Source of the DNA: DATARH01 sp963705325
Lineage (GTDB): Bacteria > Pseudomonadota > Alphaproteobacteria > ATCC43930 > CGMCC-115725
Direction: 5' to 3'
NCBI GenBank assembly: GCA_963705325.1
Contig: OY970069.1
Location: 4,712,001-4,776,000, forward strand
DNA length: 64,000 nt
Below, in pieces: positions 7,896-17,133 of the stretch (position 1 is its first letter; each line of letters opens with the position of its first letter). The position numbers were made by a program, and so were the translations under genes. Under the pieces are notes generated by a model. That model was not told the origin of the DNA. It was given only the letters and a program-made list of their open reading frames with translations, and searched no databases.

Positions 7896-8704
7896 CAGCT
7901 CGCCAACTCGCGCGAGCGGCGGGTCGCGGCGGCAACCGCCTGATCCATCAAGTCGGCGAGGCCCTTGTCAGCCATCAATACGTCGAGCGCGGCGCGCGTG
8001 GTGCCGCCCGGGCTGGTCACGTTCTCGCGCAATTTGCCGGGGCTCTCGAACGAGGCTCGCGCCAATTCACCCGAGCCAGCCACGGTCGCCTTGGCAAGCT
8101 TGAGCGCGAGATCGGCCGGCAGTCCCGCCTTCTCGCCGGCCGCCGCCAGGGTTTCGATCAATAGAAAGACATAGGCGGGGCCACTGCCCGAAACCGCCGT
8201 CACCGCGTCCATCAGAGCCTCATCGGCAATCCAGGTGCTTTCACCGATCGCGGCGAGCAGCCCGTCGCAAAGCTGGCGCTGCGGCGCGCTGACTTGCAGG
8301 TTCGCGCAGGCGACGCTGATGGCGCGCCCGACCGCCGCCGGCGTGTTTGGCATTACCCGCACGATCGCGGCATCGCCGAGATGCCGCGCGAGGCCGGCGA
8401 TGGTCTTGCCGGCGGCGATCGACATGAAGACGGTGCCGGGCCGGACAAAGCGGCGATAGGCCGGCACGACCTCGTCGAATACTTGCGGCTTGACCGCGAA
8501 GACCACCGCGTCCGCCGCGAGATCGCCGCCGAGCTGATCGGGCGAATGGTGCACACCGACTCTCGGCGAAGCGGCAAGCGCCGCCGGCGCGCCGGTAGGT
8601 TCGACGACCTCGAAGCGCTGGGCCGCTGCGCTCGCGAGCCAGCCGCGCAGCATGGCCGAGCCCATCTGGCCGCAACCGACGAGGACAACCATCCCGACGC
8701 TCAT
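7895..8704 (-). CDS. proC: Pyrroline-5-carboxylate reductase
   Basis: A 269-residue enzyme that reduces pyrroline-5-carboxylate to proline with NAD(P)H. The N-terminal Rossmann motif is LVGCGQMGSAMLRGW; the central FAVKPQ and VRVMPNTPAAVG and the C-terminal TAVSGSGPAYVFLLIE and TSPGGTT signatures are all present. The length is normal. It starts 17 bases after the YbjN gene stop, so YbjN-proC-tetR are probably co-transcribed. Confidence 0.95.
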   Translation of the reverse strand: MSVGMVVLVGCGQMGSAMLRGWLASAAAQRFEVVEPTGAPAALAASPRVGVHHSPDQLGGDLAADAVVFAVKPQVFDEVVPAYRRFVRPGTVFMSIAAGKTIAGLARHLGDAAIVRVMPNTPAAVGRAISVACANLQVSAPQRQLCDGLLAAIGESTWIADEALMDAVTAVSGSGPAYVFLLIETLAAAGEKAGLPADLALKLAKATVAGSGELARASFESPGKLRENVTSPGGTTRAALDVLMADKGLADLMDQAVAAATRRSRELAS

Positions 8705-8721
8705 GGGGGGACTTTCCGAGG

Positions 8722-9228
8722 TTACGCTTCGCCGATCGGGTCGATCATCGCCGCGGCCATTGCCTCGTCAGCGGGTTTCCCTCCCCAGACCACGAGCTGG
8801 AACGCGGGATAGAACCGCTCGCACTCCGAGACAGCGATATCGACCAGATCTTCGACCTGCTCGCTGCCGACGGCAGCCATCCCGCGCATCAGCACGGCGT
8901 AGCGAAATGACGGCGAGTTGTCGCCGGCGGCAAGGTCGAAATGGCCGAGCCAGAGCCGCTCGTTAGCGAGCGCGAGCAGCTCGTAAAGCACACCGCGCCG
9001 GCGCTTTGGCACCTTCAGGTCAAAGCCGCATGAGAAGTGCAGCGCGGCGAGCTCTTCCTGCCACAAGAAATAGAGGCGGTAGTCGCACCAGCGCCCCGGA
9101 ATCTCGACAATCAACTCGTCTTCCCCGGCACGGTCGTGCGCCCAGTCATTGGCGATGACAATCTCTTCGACCAGGTCGATCGGATTGCCGGCGTGCGGCC
9201 GATTTGCTTCGTAGGAAAGAGAGGTCAT
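8722..9228 (-). CDS. YbjN domain-containing protein
   Basis: A 168-residue cytosolic protein of the YbjN family, which has a fold like type III secretion chaperones and is of uncertain role. Recognisable parts are IPGRWCDYRLYFLWQEELAALHFSC and ELLALANERLWLGHFDL (shown in outline). The ATG at 9228 is preferred because it follows a strong GAGGAGGGTG ribosome site; the frame is open 10 codons further. In many alphaproteobacteria this gene lies just upstream of proC, as here. Confidence 0.85.
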   Translation of the reverse strand: MTSLSYEANRPHAGNPIDLVEEIVIANDWAHDRAGEDELIVEIPGRWCDYRLYFLWQEELAALHFSCGFDLKVPKRRRGVLYELLALANERLWLGHFDLAAGDNSPSFRYAVLMRGMAAVGSEQVEDLVDIAVSECERFYPAFQLVVWGGKPADEAMAAAMIDPIGEA

Positions 9229-9415
9229 CGCACCCTCCTCGGGCCGACCGCGCCGCAACTGGCGCGGCAGCCCCTTTTTAACAACTTTGCGGGGGCGACA
9301 ATCGAGAAATTTGTGTGATTGCCCTGGATTGCACCCACCATTTGGCTACGCTGCCAAAGCCGGATGACAGTTGCAAGACTACATGTAGCGTTATTTTCCG
9401 AAGCGCCCCCATAAT

Positions 9416-9709
9416 TTAGGGGATAACTCGCTTTTTTTGCTCTCGGCGGCGCGTCGCGGCATTTCTGCCGAGTGCCGCTTCGAGTTCAGCGACGCGGCGC
9501 AGCAAATCTTCCTGTTCTGTGCGCGCCTTCGCTGCCATCGCCTTGACCGCCTCGAACTCCTCGCGGCTGACCAGATCCATGCCGGCGAGGATACGTTCCA
9601 ACTGCCCGCGCAGCCGCACCTCGATCTCCTCGCGCACCCCTGACAGCGCAGTTGCCGCGCCCCCGGCGACGCGAGCCATATCGTCGAAGAAGCGGTTCTG
9701 GCTCTGCAT
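9416..9709 (-). CDS. ubiK: Accessory factor UbiK-like (BMFP) protein
   Basis: A 97-residue mostly helical protein of the UbiK/YqiC (BMFP) family: an N-terminal amphipathic helix MQSQNRFFDDMARVAGGAA, then a coiled coil with LVSREEFEAVKAMAAKAR and VAELEAAL. UbiK helps assemble the aerobic ubiquinone complex, with membrane-fusogenic properties in vitro. The ATG at 9709 is used; a TTG two codons earlier is possible. The C-terminus is Arg/Lys-rich. Confidence 0.8.
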   Translation of the reverse strand: MQSQNRFFDDMARVAGGAATALSGVREEIEVRLRGQLERILAGMDLVSREEFEAVKAMAAKARTEQEDLLRRVAELEAALGRNAATRRREQKKRVIP

Positions 9710-9725
9710 TCGCAAGCCTCCCCTA

Positions 9726-10895
9726 TTACTCCGCCGCTTCCTTCTTGCCTTGGCGCGCCTCGTGCTGATCGATCGCCTTCTGGATCGCCGCGGCGGCCTG
9801 GCCGCCGAACTCGACGTGACGGTTGGCAGCGTAGTCGTAGCTTTCCTGCAGGAGATCGCGGCTCTGCTGGAACTTTGGGTGAACGAAGCGCGCCATCAGC
9901 TCGTAATGCCGCTTGGTCGCCTCCCAATCGGCCCAGTTCTGCGCCAACTCGCAGAGGACGCCGAACCCGCCCGAGCCCTTCATCAGCCGCTCGACATAGG
10001 CGACCGCGTCGTCGGGTGTGCCGATGCAGGCGGTGCCGGTTTCGATCAACCAGTCGGTCGCGTTCTCGACATCGCCCGGAATGATCGGAAAGGTCGCGAC
10101 GTCGCGGAAATACTGGGCGAATTGCTCGACGCCGAATTGGACATTCTTGCGCGCCTGCTCACGCGTCTCGGCGATGTGGAAAAAGCCGACGACGCGCCAA
10201 TCCTTGCGGTCCGGGGTATGACCGTTGGCGCGCGCGGTCTCCTCGTACAGGCCCCAATTGGCGGTGTGCCGCTCCATCGCCATCGGGCTCGTGCCGCCAA
10301 TCGACAGCATGCCGACACCGTATTTTCCGGCCAGCACGGATCCCGACGGCGAGCGCGCGGCCGCGACCGCCAACTCCATCGTCGGCCGCGTGTACGGCCG
10401 CAGCTGCAGCTGCGCGTCGGTCAGGTTGAACCAGTCGGTCTTCTGGTTGACGAGCTCGCCGTTCAGTAGCCGTACGATGACCTCGAACGACTCCTCCATC
10501 ATCTGGCGCTGATCAGAGGGATCGATGCCGATTTTGAGCGCGTCGTGCACCAGCGCGCCAGGCCCGACGCCGAACATCGCGCGGCCGCGGGTCATGTGGT
10601 CGAGCTGGACCATCCGATCGGCTAGCATGAACGGGTTGTGATAGGGCAGCGACACCACCCCGGTGCCGAGGCGGATGTGGCGGGTACGCTGCGCCGCGGC
10701 GGCGATGAACATCTCCGGGCAGGCGATCAACTCGAAACCGCCGGAATGGTGCTCGCCGATCCAGGCCTCGTGATAGTTGAGCCGGTCGAGATGCTCGAGC
10801 AGCTCGAGATCCCGCTCCATCGACAGGGTCGGGTTCTCGTCGTGGTTATGGAACGGCGCCATGAAGATGCCGCTGCGCAGATAAGGCTCGCTCAT
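9726..10895 (-). CDS. LLM class (luciferase-like) flavin-dependent oxidoreductase
   Basis: A 389-residue bacterial-luciferase-like TIM barrel. Family segments are EAWIGEHHSGGFE, TRHIRLGTGVVSLPYHNPFMLADRMVQLD, RGRAMFGVGPGA and the C-terminal GFGVLCELAQNWADWEATKRHYELMARFV region. Such enzymes use reduced FMN/F420 to monooxygenate small substrates; this one resembles limonene/alkanal monooxygenase-like proteins, and the substrate cannot be named. The ATG at 10895 starts the conserved N-terminus; the longer open frame upstream has no family match. Confidence 0.85.
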   Translation of the reverse strand: MSEPYLRSGIFMAPFHNHDENPTLSMERDLELLEHLDRLNYHEAWIGEHHSGGFELIACPEMFIAAAAQRTRHIRLGTGVVSLPYHNPFMLADRMVQLDHMTRGRAMFGVGPGALVHDALKIGIDPSDQRQMMEESFEVIVRLLNGELVNQKTDWFNLTDAQLQLRPYTRPTMELAVAAARSPSGSVLAGKYGVGMLSIGGTSPMAMERHTANWGLYEETARANGHTPDRKDWRVVGFFHIAETREQARKNVQFGVEQFAQYFRDVATFPIIPGDVENATDWLIETGTACIGTPDDAVAYVERLMKGSGGFGVLCELAQNWADWEATKRHYELMARFVHPKFQQSRDLLQESYDYAANRHVEFGGQAAAAIQKAIDQHEARQGKKEAAE

Positions 10896-11007
10896 CGCCG
10901 GATCCTTTGAGGAATGTCCTCTATCGGCAATCGTCGACCATGGTGCCCGGTTCCGGCAAGCAAATTCCCAGCGGACGGGGTATGCGAGGTCGCCCCGAGA
11001 TGCCACC

Positions 11008-11049
11008 CGAGGCCTTTAACAGGAGGGCGACCTCCTGTTAAAGGCCTCG
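11008..11049. repeat. Perfect 19-bp hairpin with GCGA tetraloop between comM and the LLM gene
   Basis: The arms at 11008-11026 and 11031-11049 are exact reverse complements around a GCGA (GNRA-type) loop. Neither strand has a following T-run, so a simple intrinsic terminator is unlikely. It sits 113 bases upstream of the LLM start and 107 bases beyond the comM stop on the same strand. It could be an mRNA-stabilising or REP-like element or a termination aid. Confidence 0.6.
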
Positions 11050-11155
11050 ATAGCAGGAGGCGCGTTGAGCGCGATCACGAGGTAGCGGGGGAAGAATTAG
11101 AGCCGTCGCTGGCCTACAACTTCAAAGATGATCTTCTCCTGCTTTGCTCGCTGTC

Positions 11156-11776
11156 TTATGTCCCCTCGGGCGTATCGAAGCCCCGACGGTAGCTGAGCGC
11201 CTCGGCGACGTGGCGGCGAGCGACGATGGCAGCGCCGTCGAGATCGGCCAAAGTACGGGCGACGCGCAGCACGCGGTGGTAGCCGCGCGCCGACAGGTGC
11301 AGCCGCTCGGCGGCGCGGGTGAGCAACGTGCGGCCGGCCTCCTCCGGGGTCGCGACCTCGTCGAGCAGGGTGCCGTCCGCCTCGGCGTTGGTGCGAATAC
11401 GCCGCTCGCCCGACAGCTTCGCATAGCGGTCGGTCTGCCGCTTGCGGGCGATGCGCACCCGCTCGGCGACATCGGCGCTCGTCTCCGCCGGTGGCGGTAG
11501 GGCGAGGTCGCTGGCGGCAACCGCGGGTACGTCGATGTGCAGATCGATGCGGTCGAGCAGCGGCCTCGACAGTTTCGACTGATATTCCTGGGCGCAGCGC
11601 GGCGCGCGGCCGCAGGCGCGTCCTGGCTCGGCGAGATACCCGCAACGGCAAGGATTCATCGCCGCGACGAGCTGGATGCGCGCGGGATAGGTCATGTGGC
11701 CATTGGCGCGGGCGATGCTGATCCGGCCGGTTTCGAGCGGTTGGCGGAGCGCCTCCAGCGCGGTGCGGTTGAACTC
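11156..11776 (-). pseudogene. comM: ComM/YifB Mg-chelatase-like AAA ATPase, 3' fragment
   Basis: This is the C-terminal 206 codons of comM, split from its 5' part (20945-21860) by a transposon. It resumes exactly in the LPEFNR motif and continues with ALEALRQPLETGRISIARA, the Walker-B-side NPCRCG segment, SRPLLDRIDLHIDVP and the C-terminal helical domain with LSARGYHRVLRVARTIADL-like sequence. ComM is a hexameric helicase that promotes branch migration during natural transformation. Joining the two halves across one copy of the 8-bp duplication restores the DELPEFNR frame. Confidence 0.9.
11769..11776. repeat. 8-bp target site duplication, left copy
   Basis: TTGAACTC directly abuts the left inverted repeat and is repeated at 20945-20952 on the right. 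One copy is native comM sequence. An 8-bp duplication is the known size for IS1595-family elements. Confidence 0.9.
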
Positions 11777-11799
11777 CGGAATTATGTAGGTGTCTCACC
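11777..11799 (+). repeat. Left terminal inverted repeat of the IS1595-family transposon
   Basis: 23 bases beginning CGGAATTATG and ending GTCTCACC; the exact reverse complement is at 20922-20944. The outermost C may belong to the target rather than the element. Confidence 0.92.
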
Positions 11800-11969
11800 C
11801 GGAATTTTGCCTAGCGCGGGCGATGGTCGTTGCGTCTCGTAGAGGAAGGTTGCATTGATGCGCTCTTCCTCTCGAAATACGGAACGGGTCGCGATGCCAG
11901 ACCTGAACAGCGATATCATTGGCCGTGTAGGGCGATTGTCCCTGCCACGGACTGAGCGCGGGGCGCTAA

Positions 11970-13567
11970 CCGGGATAATTCACCGGGTAGCCTGAGGAGG
12001 TTGGCGGGAACGACATAAGCCGTTGGATTCGTGTATGATTTGGTTGCAAGACCGGATCAACCGAAGGCAACGGAGTTCGCGCCCGCCATGGACGAAGGTA
12101 CGGGGATTTTGCCAGGCTTGCCAGCGGTGGCGGGCAAGCCCGTGCACATCGGCTTTGATGGCGGCCGGCTGACCTCGGACGCCGGGATATTGCTGCTGGC
12201 AGCGATCGAGCAACGGCTGGGGATTGCCGATCGGCTGGCGGCCTGCATCGACGACCGGCGCGATCCGGAGCGGGTCGTGCACGGGCTTGCCGAGATGATC
12301 CGCTACCGCGCTCTGCTGATCGCGGCAGGCTATCCCGACGGCAACGACTGCGACGCGCTTAAGTCCGATCCGGCCTTCAAGATGGCCATCGGGCGGCTGC
12401 CCGAGAGTGGTGAGGATTTGTGCTCGCAACCGACCATCAGCCGGCTCGAGAACCTTCCCGGTCCGACTGCGCTCAAACGCATGATGGCAGCGATGGTTGA
12501 GTTGTTCTGCGACAGCTTCGACCAGGTCCCCCGGCGCATCCTGCTCGATATCGACGACACCGAGGACCGGGTGCATGGCGGCCAGCAACTTGCGCTGTTC
12601 AACGCCCACTACGACAGCCGCTGTTTCCTGCCAATCCACATTTACGAGGCGACCACCGGCAAACCGGTCGCCATCATCCTGCGCCCCGGCAAGACGCCAG
12701 ACGGGGCCGAGGTGGCGCTGGTGCTGCGCCATGTTATCGGCCATATCCGCGCCCGCTGGCCGGCGGTCGAGATCATCGTGCGCGGCGACAGCCATTACGG
12801 CCGGCCCGAGGCGATGGCGTGGTGCGAGCGTCGGCGCATCGGCTACATCTTCGGGCTTGCCGGCAATCCGATGCTGCTGCGCCAGGTCAGCCCGCTGGCC
12901 GAGGACGCCGCGCTGGGCCGCATCGCCGGCCAGGGCGAAAAGGTCCGCCGCTACGGCGAGTTCCGCTATGCGGCCAAAAGCTGGACCGTCGAGCGCCGCG
13001 TCATCGCTCGCGTCGAGGCCGGGCTTCAGGGCGCCGACAGCCGCTTCATCGTTACCAATCTGCCGGGCCTGCCCAAGACGCTCTACGAGAAGGCCTATTG
13101 CGCCAGGGGACAGGCCGAAAACCTGATCAAGGCGCACAAGCTGCATCTCGCCTCCGACCGAACCTCCTGCCGCAAAGCCACCGCAAACCAGTTCCGCCTG
13201 TTGATCCACACCGCCGCCTACTGGCTGATGCTGACCCTGCGCGGCCTGGCACCTCGCACATCGTTCTGGCGCGATGCCCAGTTCGACACGATCCGCCTCT
13301 GCCTGATCAAGGTCGCCGGGCGCGTCACCGAGATGGTCACCCGTATCAAGATCGCCCTGCCGACCGCCTATCCCTACCAGGCCAGCTTCACCGATCTCGC
13401 CGGCCGCATCGCCACATTACCGCCGTGAGCGACGGGGCCGTACGCCCCCAGACAAACCCTTCCGCGCAACCTCAAACCCCGATCACTGCGTCTCCGGCGC
13501 CGCCAAAAAGCGCGGCCACAGCACGCCCTCGAACCGCCCGCGCCGAGCCCCCCATGAATAATCCGGG
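11970..13567. mobile_element. IS1380-family insertion sequence
   Basis: 1,598 bp. The ends are imperfect inverted repeats (left CCGGGATAATTCAC, right reading inwards CCCGGATTATTCAT) and are flanked by the 4-bp duplication CTAA (11966-11969 and 13568-13571). A 4-bp duplication is usual for IS1380. It is inserted in codon 37 of the GHKL gene; removal restores GALTPLMEAISNS. Confidence 0.9.
12031..13428 (+). CDS. IS1380-family transposase
   Basis: A 465-residue DDE transposase. The first catalytic Asp lies in LLDIDDTEDRVHG, the second in IIVRGDSHYGRPEA, and the Glu in CARGQAENLIKAHK, the typical IS1380 spacing. It is full length and open. The start is taken at GTG 12031; ATG 12088 (residue 20) is an alternative that still precedes the conserved IGFDGGRLTSDAG region. 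It fills most of the IS and is probably functional. Confidence 0.9.
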   Translation: MYDLVARPDQPKATEFAPAMDEGTGILPGLPAVAGKPVHIGFDGGRLTSDAGILLLAAIEQRLGIADRLAACIDDRRDPERVVHGLAEMIRYRALLIAAGYPDGNDCDALKSDPAFKMAIGRLPESGEDLCSQPTISRLENLPGPTALKRMMAAMVELFCDSFDQVPRRILLDIDDTEDRVHGGQQLALFNAHYDSRCFLPIHIYEATTGKPVAIILRPGKTPDGAEVALVLRHVIGHIRARWPAVEIIVRGDSHYGRPEAMAWCERRRIGYIFGLAGNPMLLRQVSPLAEDAALGRIAGQGEKVRRYGEFRYAAKSWTVERRVIARVEAGLQGADSRFIVTNLPGLPKTLYEKAYCARGQAENLIKAHKLHLASDRTSCRKATANQFRLLIHTAAYWLMLTLRGLAPRTSFWRDAQFDTIRLCLIKVAGRVTEMVTRIKIALPTAYPYQASFTDLAGRIATLPP

Positions 13568-13858
13568 CTAACGCCTCTCATGGAGGCGATCAGCAATTCC
13601 ATCCATTCCGTAACCGATCGGTTCGGCGACGATACCCAAAAGAATGGCAAAATCACGATACGGGTCTTGCGCGACCTTAATGATGCGGAGACACCGATCG
13701 TTGGCTTTGAGATCAACGACAATGGCGAGGGTTTTACGGATAAAAATTACGACTTTTTTGCACTCCCGACTCTCGCCTCAAGGAATCACGCGGATGAAAA
13801 GGTATTGGCCGTCTAGGATGGCTAAAGGTGTTTGAAAATATATCAGTCGATAGCACTT

Positions 13859-15145
13859 GGAGACCTCCAAGAACCGTGTTTTTTGAGTGGCGCGACCGCG
13901 GTTTGGTGTAGCGGGTGGTGACGCCCTGGTCTAGCGCGCGATATGGTCTAGCCGACCGGCCTCACGATCAGTTCTTTTGGTCAAGCTGGCGCTGTCTGTG
14001 CGGTGAGCCAGACCACGCGTTTCATGTTGTAGACGAGATTGGCTAGGCCGATCTTGGTTCTTGCGCGGGCGATGCCGATGGTGCGGATGAACAGCCCCAT
14101 CGGGCCTTTCTGCCGGGCGAAGACGTGTTCGACCGCCGAGCGCACCGCCGATTTGCGGCCGTTGGCCCGGGCGGTGCGCCATGGCATCGGCCTACCTTTT
14201 GGCTTCTTGCGGTGGATCTGCGAACGTAGGAGACGGCCGGCGAGGAACCGCTCATTGGCCTGTGAACGATAGGCGGTATCGGCCCACACCTCGCTGGCGG
14301 TGTTGTCCTTGTCGATCAGCTCGGGCAGCAGCGCGCCGTCGTGGCGGGACGCATCGGTTGTGGTCCAACTCCGGATCAAACCATGCCGGCGGTCGATGCC
14401 GATATGGTTCTTGTAGCCGAACGCCGGGATCGCGAGATCGACGCGGGGCGCGCCGTCTTCGCTCGGCTTGGCCTTGGTGTATTTGATCGTCCAGCGGGCG
14501 TCGCGGTCCTTCTGGCGAAGCTTGGCTGGCTTCTTCGCCCACCCCGCCGGGATGCGGCCTTCCTTCAGATCGCGCTTCTCGCCGTCCGTGTTACGCTGCT
14601 TGGGCGCAGCGACGATCGTCGCGTCGATGATCTGGCCGCCCATCGCCAGATATCCCGCCGCCGACAGCGCCACCTCGAAGCGTTTGAACAGAACCTCGAT
14701 CGCCGGCTTGTCTCCGATCCTGGCCCGCGTCAGCGCCTCGCGGAAGGTCCAGATCGTGTTAGCGTCCGGCACCGTGTCGGCGAGCCCCAGCCCGAGGAAG
14801 CGCATGAACGATAGCCGGTCCTTGATCAGGTATTCGGTTCGCTCGTCCGACAGGCCATGGCTCGCCTGAAGGATCAGCACCTTGAACATCAGCACGTGAT
14901 CAAAGGGCGGTCGGCCACCCTTGGCGCGGTCCGATCGCGGCACTGCCCGTTCAAGGTCAGAGCGAAACAGCGCAAAATCAACCACGGCATTCAGACGTTC
15001 CAGCTCATCGCCCTTCGCAGAGAGTTCCTTCAGGCGCTCCTCAACATCAAAAAATCCTCGCTGACCCCGCATTCGCCACCCCCGTCGCGAACCCGGTCCA
15101 TCGAATCACGAACTAGCCAAAAGCGCGAGGTTTTTAGAGGTGTCC
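13859..15145. mobile_element. IS5-family insertion sequence, copy A
   Basis: 1,287 bp with imperfect inverted ends (GGAGACCTCCAAGAACC left; GGACACCTCTAAAAACC right, read inwards; 14 of 17 match) and the 4-bp duplication ACTT (13855-13858, 15146-15149). Excising it joins the GHKL frame VFENISVDSTFLKDDK. It is nearly identical to copy B at 15847. Confidence 0.9.
13981..15072 (-). CDS. IS5-family transposase (copy A)
   Basis: A 363-residue DDE transposase: the first Asp in GGQIIDATIVAAPKQ, the second in EVWADTAYRSQ, the Glu in RSAVEHVFARQKGPMG, followed by the IS5 tail TKIGLANLVYNMKR. The N-terminus has the DUF772-type region FDHVLMFKVLILQASHGLSDERTE-like, as in the IS5 group. It is intact and lies antisense to the disrupted GHKL gene. 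Its protein is identical to that of copy B. Confidence 0.92.
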   Translation of the reverse strand: MRGQRGFFDVEERLKELSAKGDELERLNAVVDFALFRSDLERAVPRSDRAKGGRPPFDHVLMFKVLILQASHGLSDERTEYLIKDRLSFMRFLGLGLADTVPDANTIWTFREALTRARIGDKPAIEVLFKRFEVALSAAGYLAMGGQIIDATIVAAPKQRNTDGEKRDLKEGRIPAGWAKKPAKLRQKDRDARWTIKYTKAKPSEDGAPRVDLAIPAFGYKNHIGIDRRHGLIRSWTTTDASRHDGALLPELIDKDNTASEVWADTAYRSQANERFLAGRLLRSQIHRKKPKGRPMPWRTARANGRKSAVRSAVEHVFARQKGPMGLFIRTIGIARARTKIGLANLVYNMKRVVWLTAQTAPA

Positions 15146-15846
15146 ACTTTCTTAAAAGACGACAAGTTGCATCGTCGCGGCTTTACCTTCCTCCTAACCG
15201 CGAAAGACCAAATCAAAGAAGCTGAAGCGCCTCAACCAGGACCGACACCCCAAACCAGTGTGACATTCAAGAACTTTCGACCAAACTACGCGGGGAAAGT
15301 GTCGGCTACCTCAGAAACTCTACAATTGCGCATAGCTTCGCATTTCGTGCCGCTATTTTTGGCGGGTAATGCACCCCAGGTCGTTATAGATGACGGCTCT
15401 CTGATAAATATCGAAACGTTATTTTCTGAACACATTGTTGAGGAGCGAACAGATAACATACCAATTGTTATAGACGCGGAGACGTATAGTTTTGAGGTTT
15501 GGTCTCTAAGATGCAATAAAAAGGTACGTTTCGGCTCTCGTGGCATCAATTTTGTGATCCTTGCTGGACATAAGCGTTCAGTCGAGGAATTCTCAATTGA
15601 CACTCCCCTAGGGCTTCACCTGTTAGACGACGGTGAAAATTTCTATATAGGCTGCGTTAATAGCCCGTATCTTGACGAGCATGTAAATGCAGAAAGAACG
15701 CAGTTTACGTTTGATGCAGAGCACCAAGATGAGATTCGGCGGGCGATACTCGGTGCGGCCCGAGAGTTTTTAAAAAAATATATAGAAGAATCGTTGCTCG
15801 CCAAATAAAATATGGCCGTCGAAATTATAGATGGCAACCCGGAGTT

Positions 15847-17133
15847 GGAGACCTCCAAGAACCGTGTTTTTTGAGTGGCGCGACCGCGGTTTGGTGTAGC
15901 GGGTGGTGACGCCCTGGTCTAGCGCGCGATATGGTCTAGCCGACCGGCCTCACGATCAGTTCTTTTGGTCAAGCTGGCGCTGTCTGTGCGGTGAGCCAGA
16001 CCACGCGTTTCATGTTGTAGACGAGATTGGCTAGGCCGATCTTGGTTCTTGCGCGGGCGATGCCGATGGTGCGGATGAACAGCCCCATCGGGCCTTTCTG
16101 CCGGGCGAAGACGTGTTCGACCGCCGAGCGCACCGCCGATTTGCGGCCGTTGGCCCGGGCGGTGCGCCATGGCATCGGCCTACCTTTTGGCTTCTTGCGG
16201 TGGATCTGCGAACGTAGGAGACGGCCGGCGAGGAACCGCTCATTGGCCTGTGAACGATAGGCGGTATCGGCCCACACCTCGCTGGCGGTGTTGTCCTTGT
16301 CGATCAGCTCGGGCAGCAGCGCGCCGTCGTGGCGGGACGCATCGGTTGTGGTCCAACTCCGGATCAAACCATGCCGGCGGTCGATGCCGATATGGTTCTT
16401 GTAGCCGAACGCCGGGATCGCGAGATCGACGCGGGGCGCGCCGTCTTCGCTCGGCTTGGCCTTGGTGTATTTGATCGTCCAGCGGGCGTCGCGGTCCTTC
16501 TGGCGAAGCTTGGCTGGCTTCTTCGCCCACCCCGCCGGGATGCGGCCTTCCTTCAGATCGCGCTTCTCGCCGTCCGTGTTACGCTGCTTGGGCGCAGCGA
16601 CGATCGTCGCGTCGATGATCTGGCCGCCCATCGCCAGATATCCCGCCGCCGACAGCGCCACCTCGAAGCGTTTGAACAGAACCTCGATCGCCGGCTTGTC
16701 TCCGATCCTGGCCCGCGTCAGCGCCTCGCGGAAGGTCCAGATCGTGTTAGCGTCCGGCACCGTGTCGGCGAGCCCCAGCCCGAGGAAGCGCATGAACGAT
16801 AGCCGGTCCTTGATCAGGTATTCGGTTCGCTCGTCCGACAGGCCATGGCTCGCCTGAAGGATCAGCACCTTGAACATCAGCACGTGATCAAAGGGCGGTC
16901 GGCCACCCTTGGCGCGGTCCGATCGCGGCACTGCCCGTTCAAGGTCAGAGCGAAACAGCGCAAAATCAACCACGGCATTCAGACGTTCCAGCTCATCGCC
17001 CTTCGCAGAGAGTTCCTTCAGGCGCTCCTCAACATCAAAAAATCCTCGCTGACCCCGCATTCGCCACCCCCGTCGCGAACCCGGTCCATCAAATCACGAA
17101 CTAGCCAAAAGCGCGAGGTTTTTAGAGGTGTCC
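15847..17133. mobile_element. IS5-family insertion sequence, copy B
   Basis: 1,287 bp in the same orientation as copy A and offset by 1,988 bases. It has its own 4-bp duplication AGTT (15843-15846, 17134-17137), so it transposed independently. The one base difference noticed against copy A is G15103 versus A17091, near the right end. Excision joins EIIDGNPEFLYVRPE. Confidence 0.9.
15969..17060 (-). CDS. IS5-family transposase (copy B)
   Basis: The same 363-residue protein as the transposase at 13981-15072, with identical residues throughout. Identity of both copies, and the freshness of the target duplications, point to recent transposition within this genome. It is antisense to the GHKL pseudogene. 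Confidence 0.92.
   Translation of the reverse strand: MRGQRGFFDVEERLKELSAKGDELERLNAVVDFALFRSDLERAVPRSDRAKGGRPPFDHVLMFKVLILQASHGLSDERTEYLIKDRLSFMRFLGLGLADTVPDANTIWTFREALTRARIGDKPAIEVLFKRFEVALSAAGYLAMGGQIIDATIVAAPKQRNTDGEKRDLKEGRIPAGWAKKPAKLRQKDRDARWTIKYTKAKPSEDGAPRVDLAIPAFGYKNHIGIDRRHGLIRSWTTTDASRHDGALLPELIDKDNTASEVWADTAYRSQANERFLAGRLLRSQIHRKKPKGRPMPWRTARANGRKSAVRSAVEHVFARQKGPMGLFIRTIGIARARTKIGLANLVYNMKRVVWLTAQTAPA

Noticed and set aside
9248..9279. Plus-strand terminator (CCGCGCC/GGCGCGG then T5)
   Set aside because: No plus-strand gene lies upstream; the stem is in the leader of the minus-strand YbjN gene and is 7 bases from the T-run.
11980..13209. A 409-codon open frame on the minus strand
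   Set aside because: It is antisense to the IS1380 transposase and has no family features; long shadow frames are expected at this GC content.
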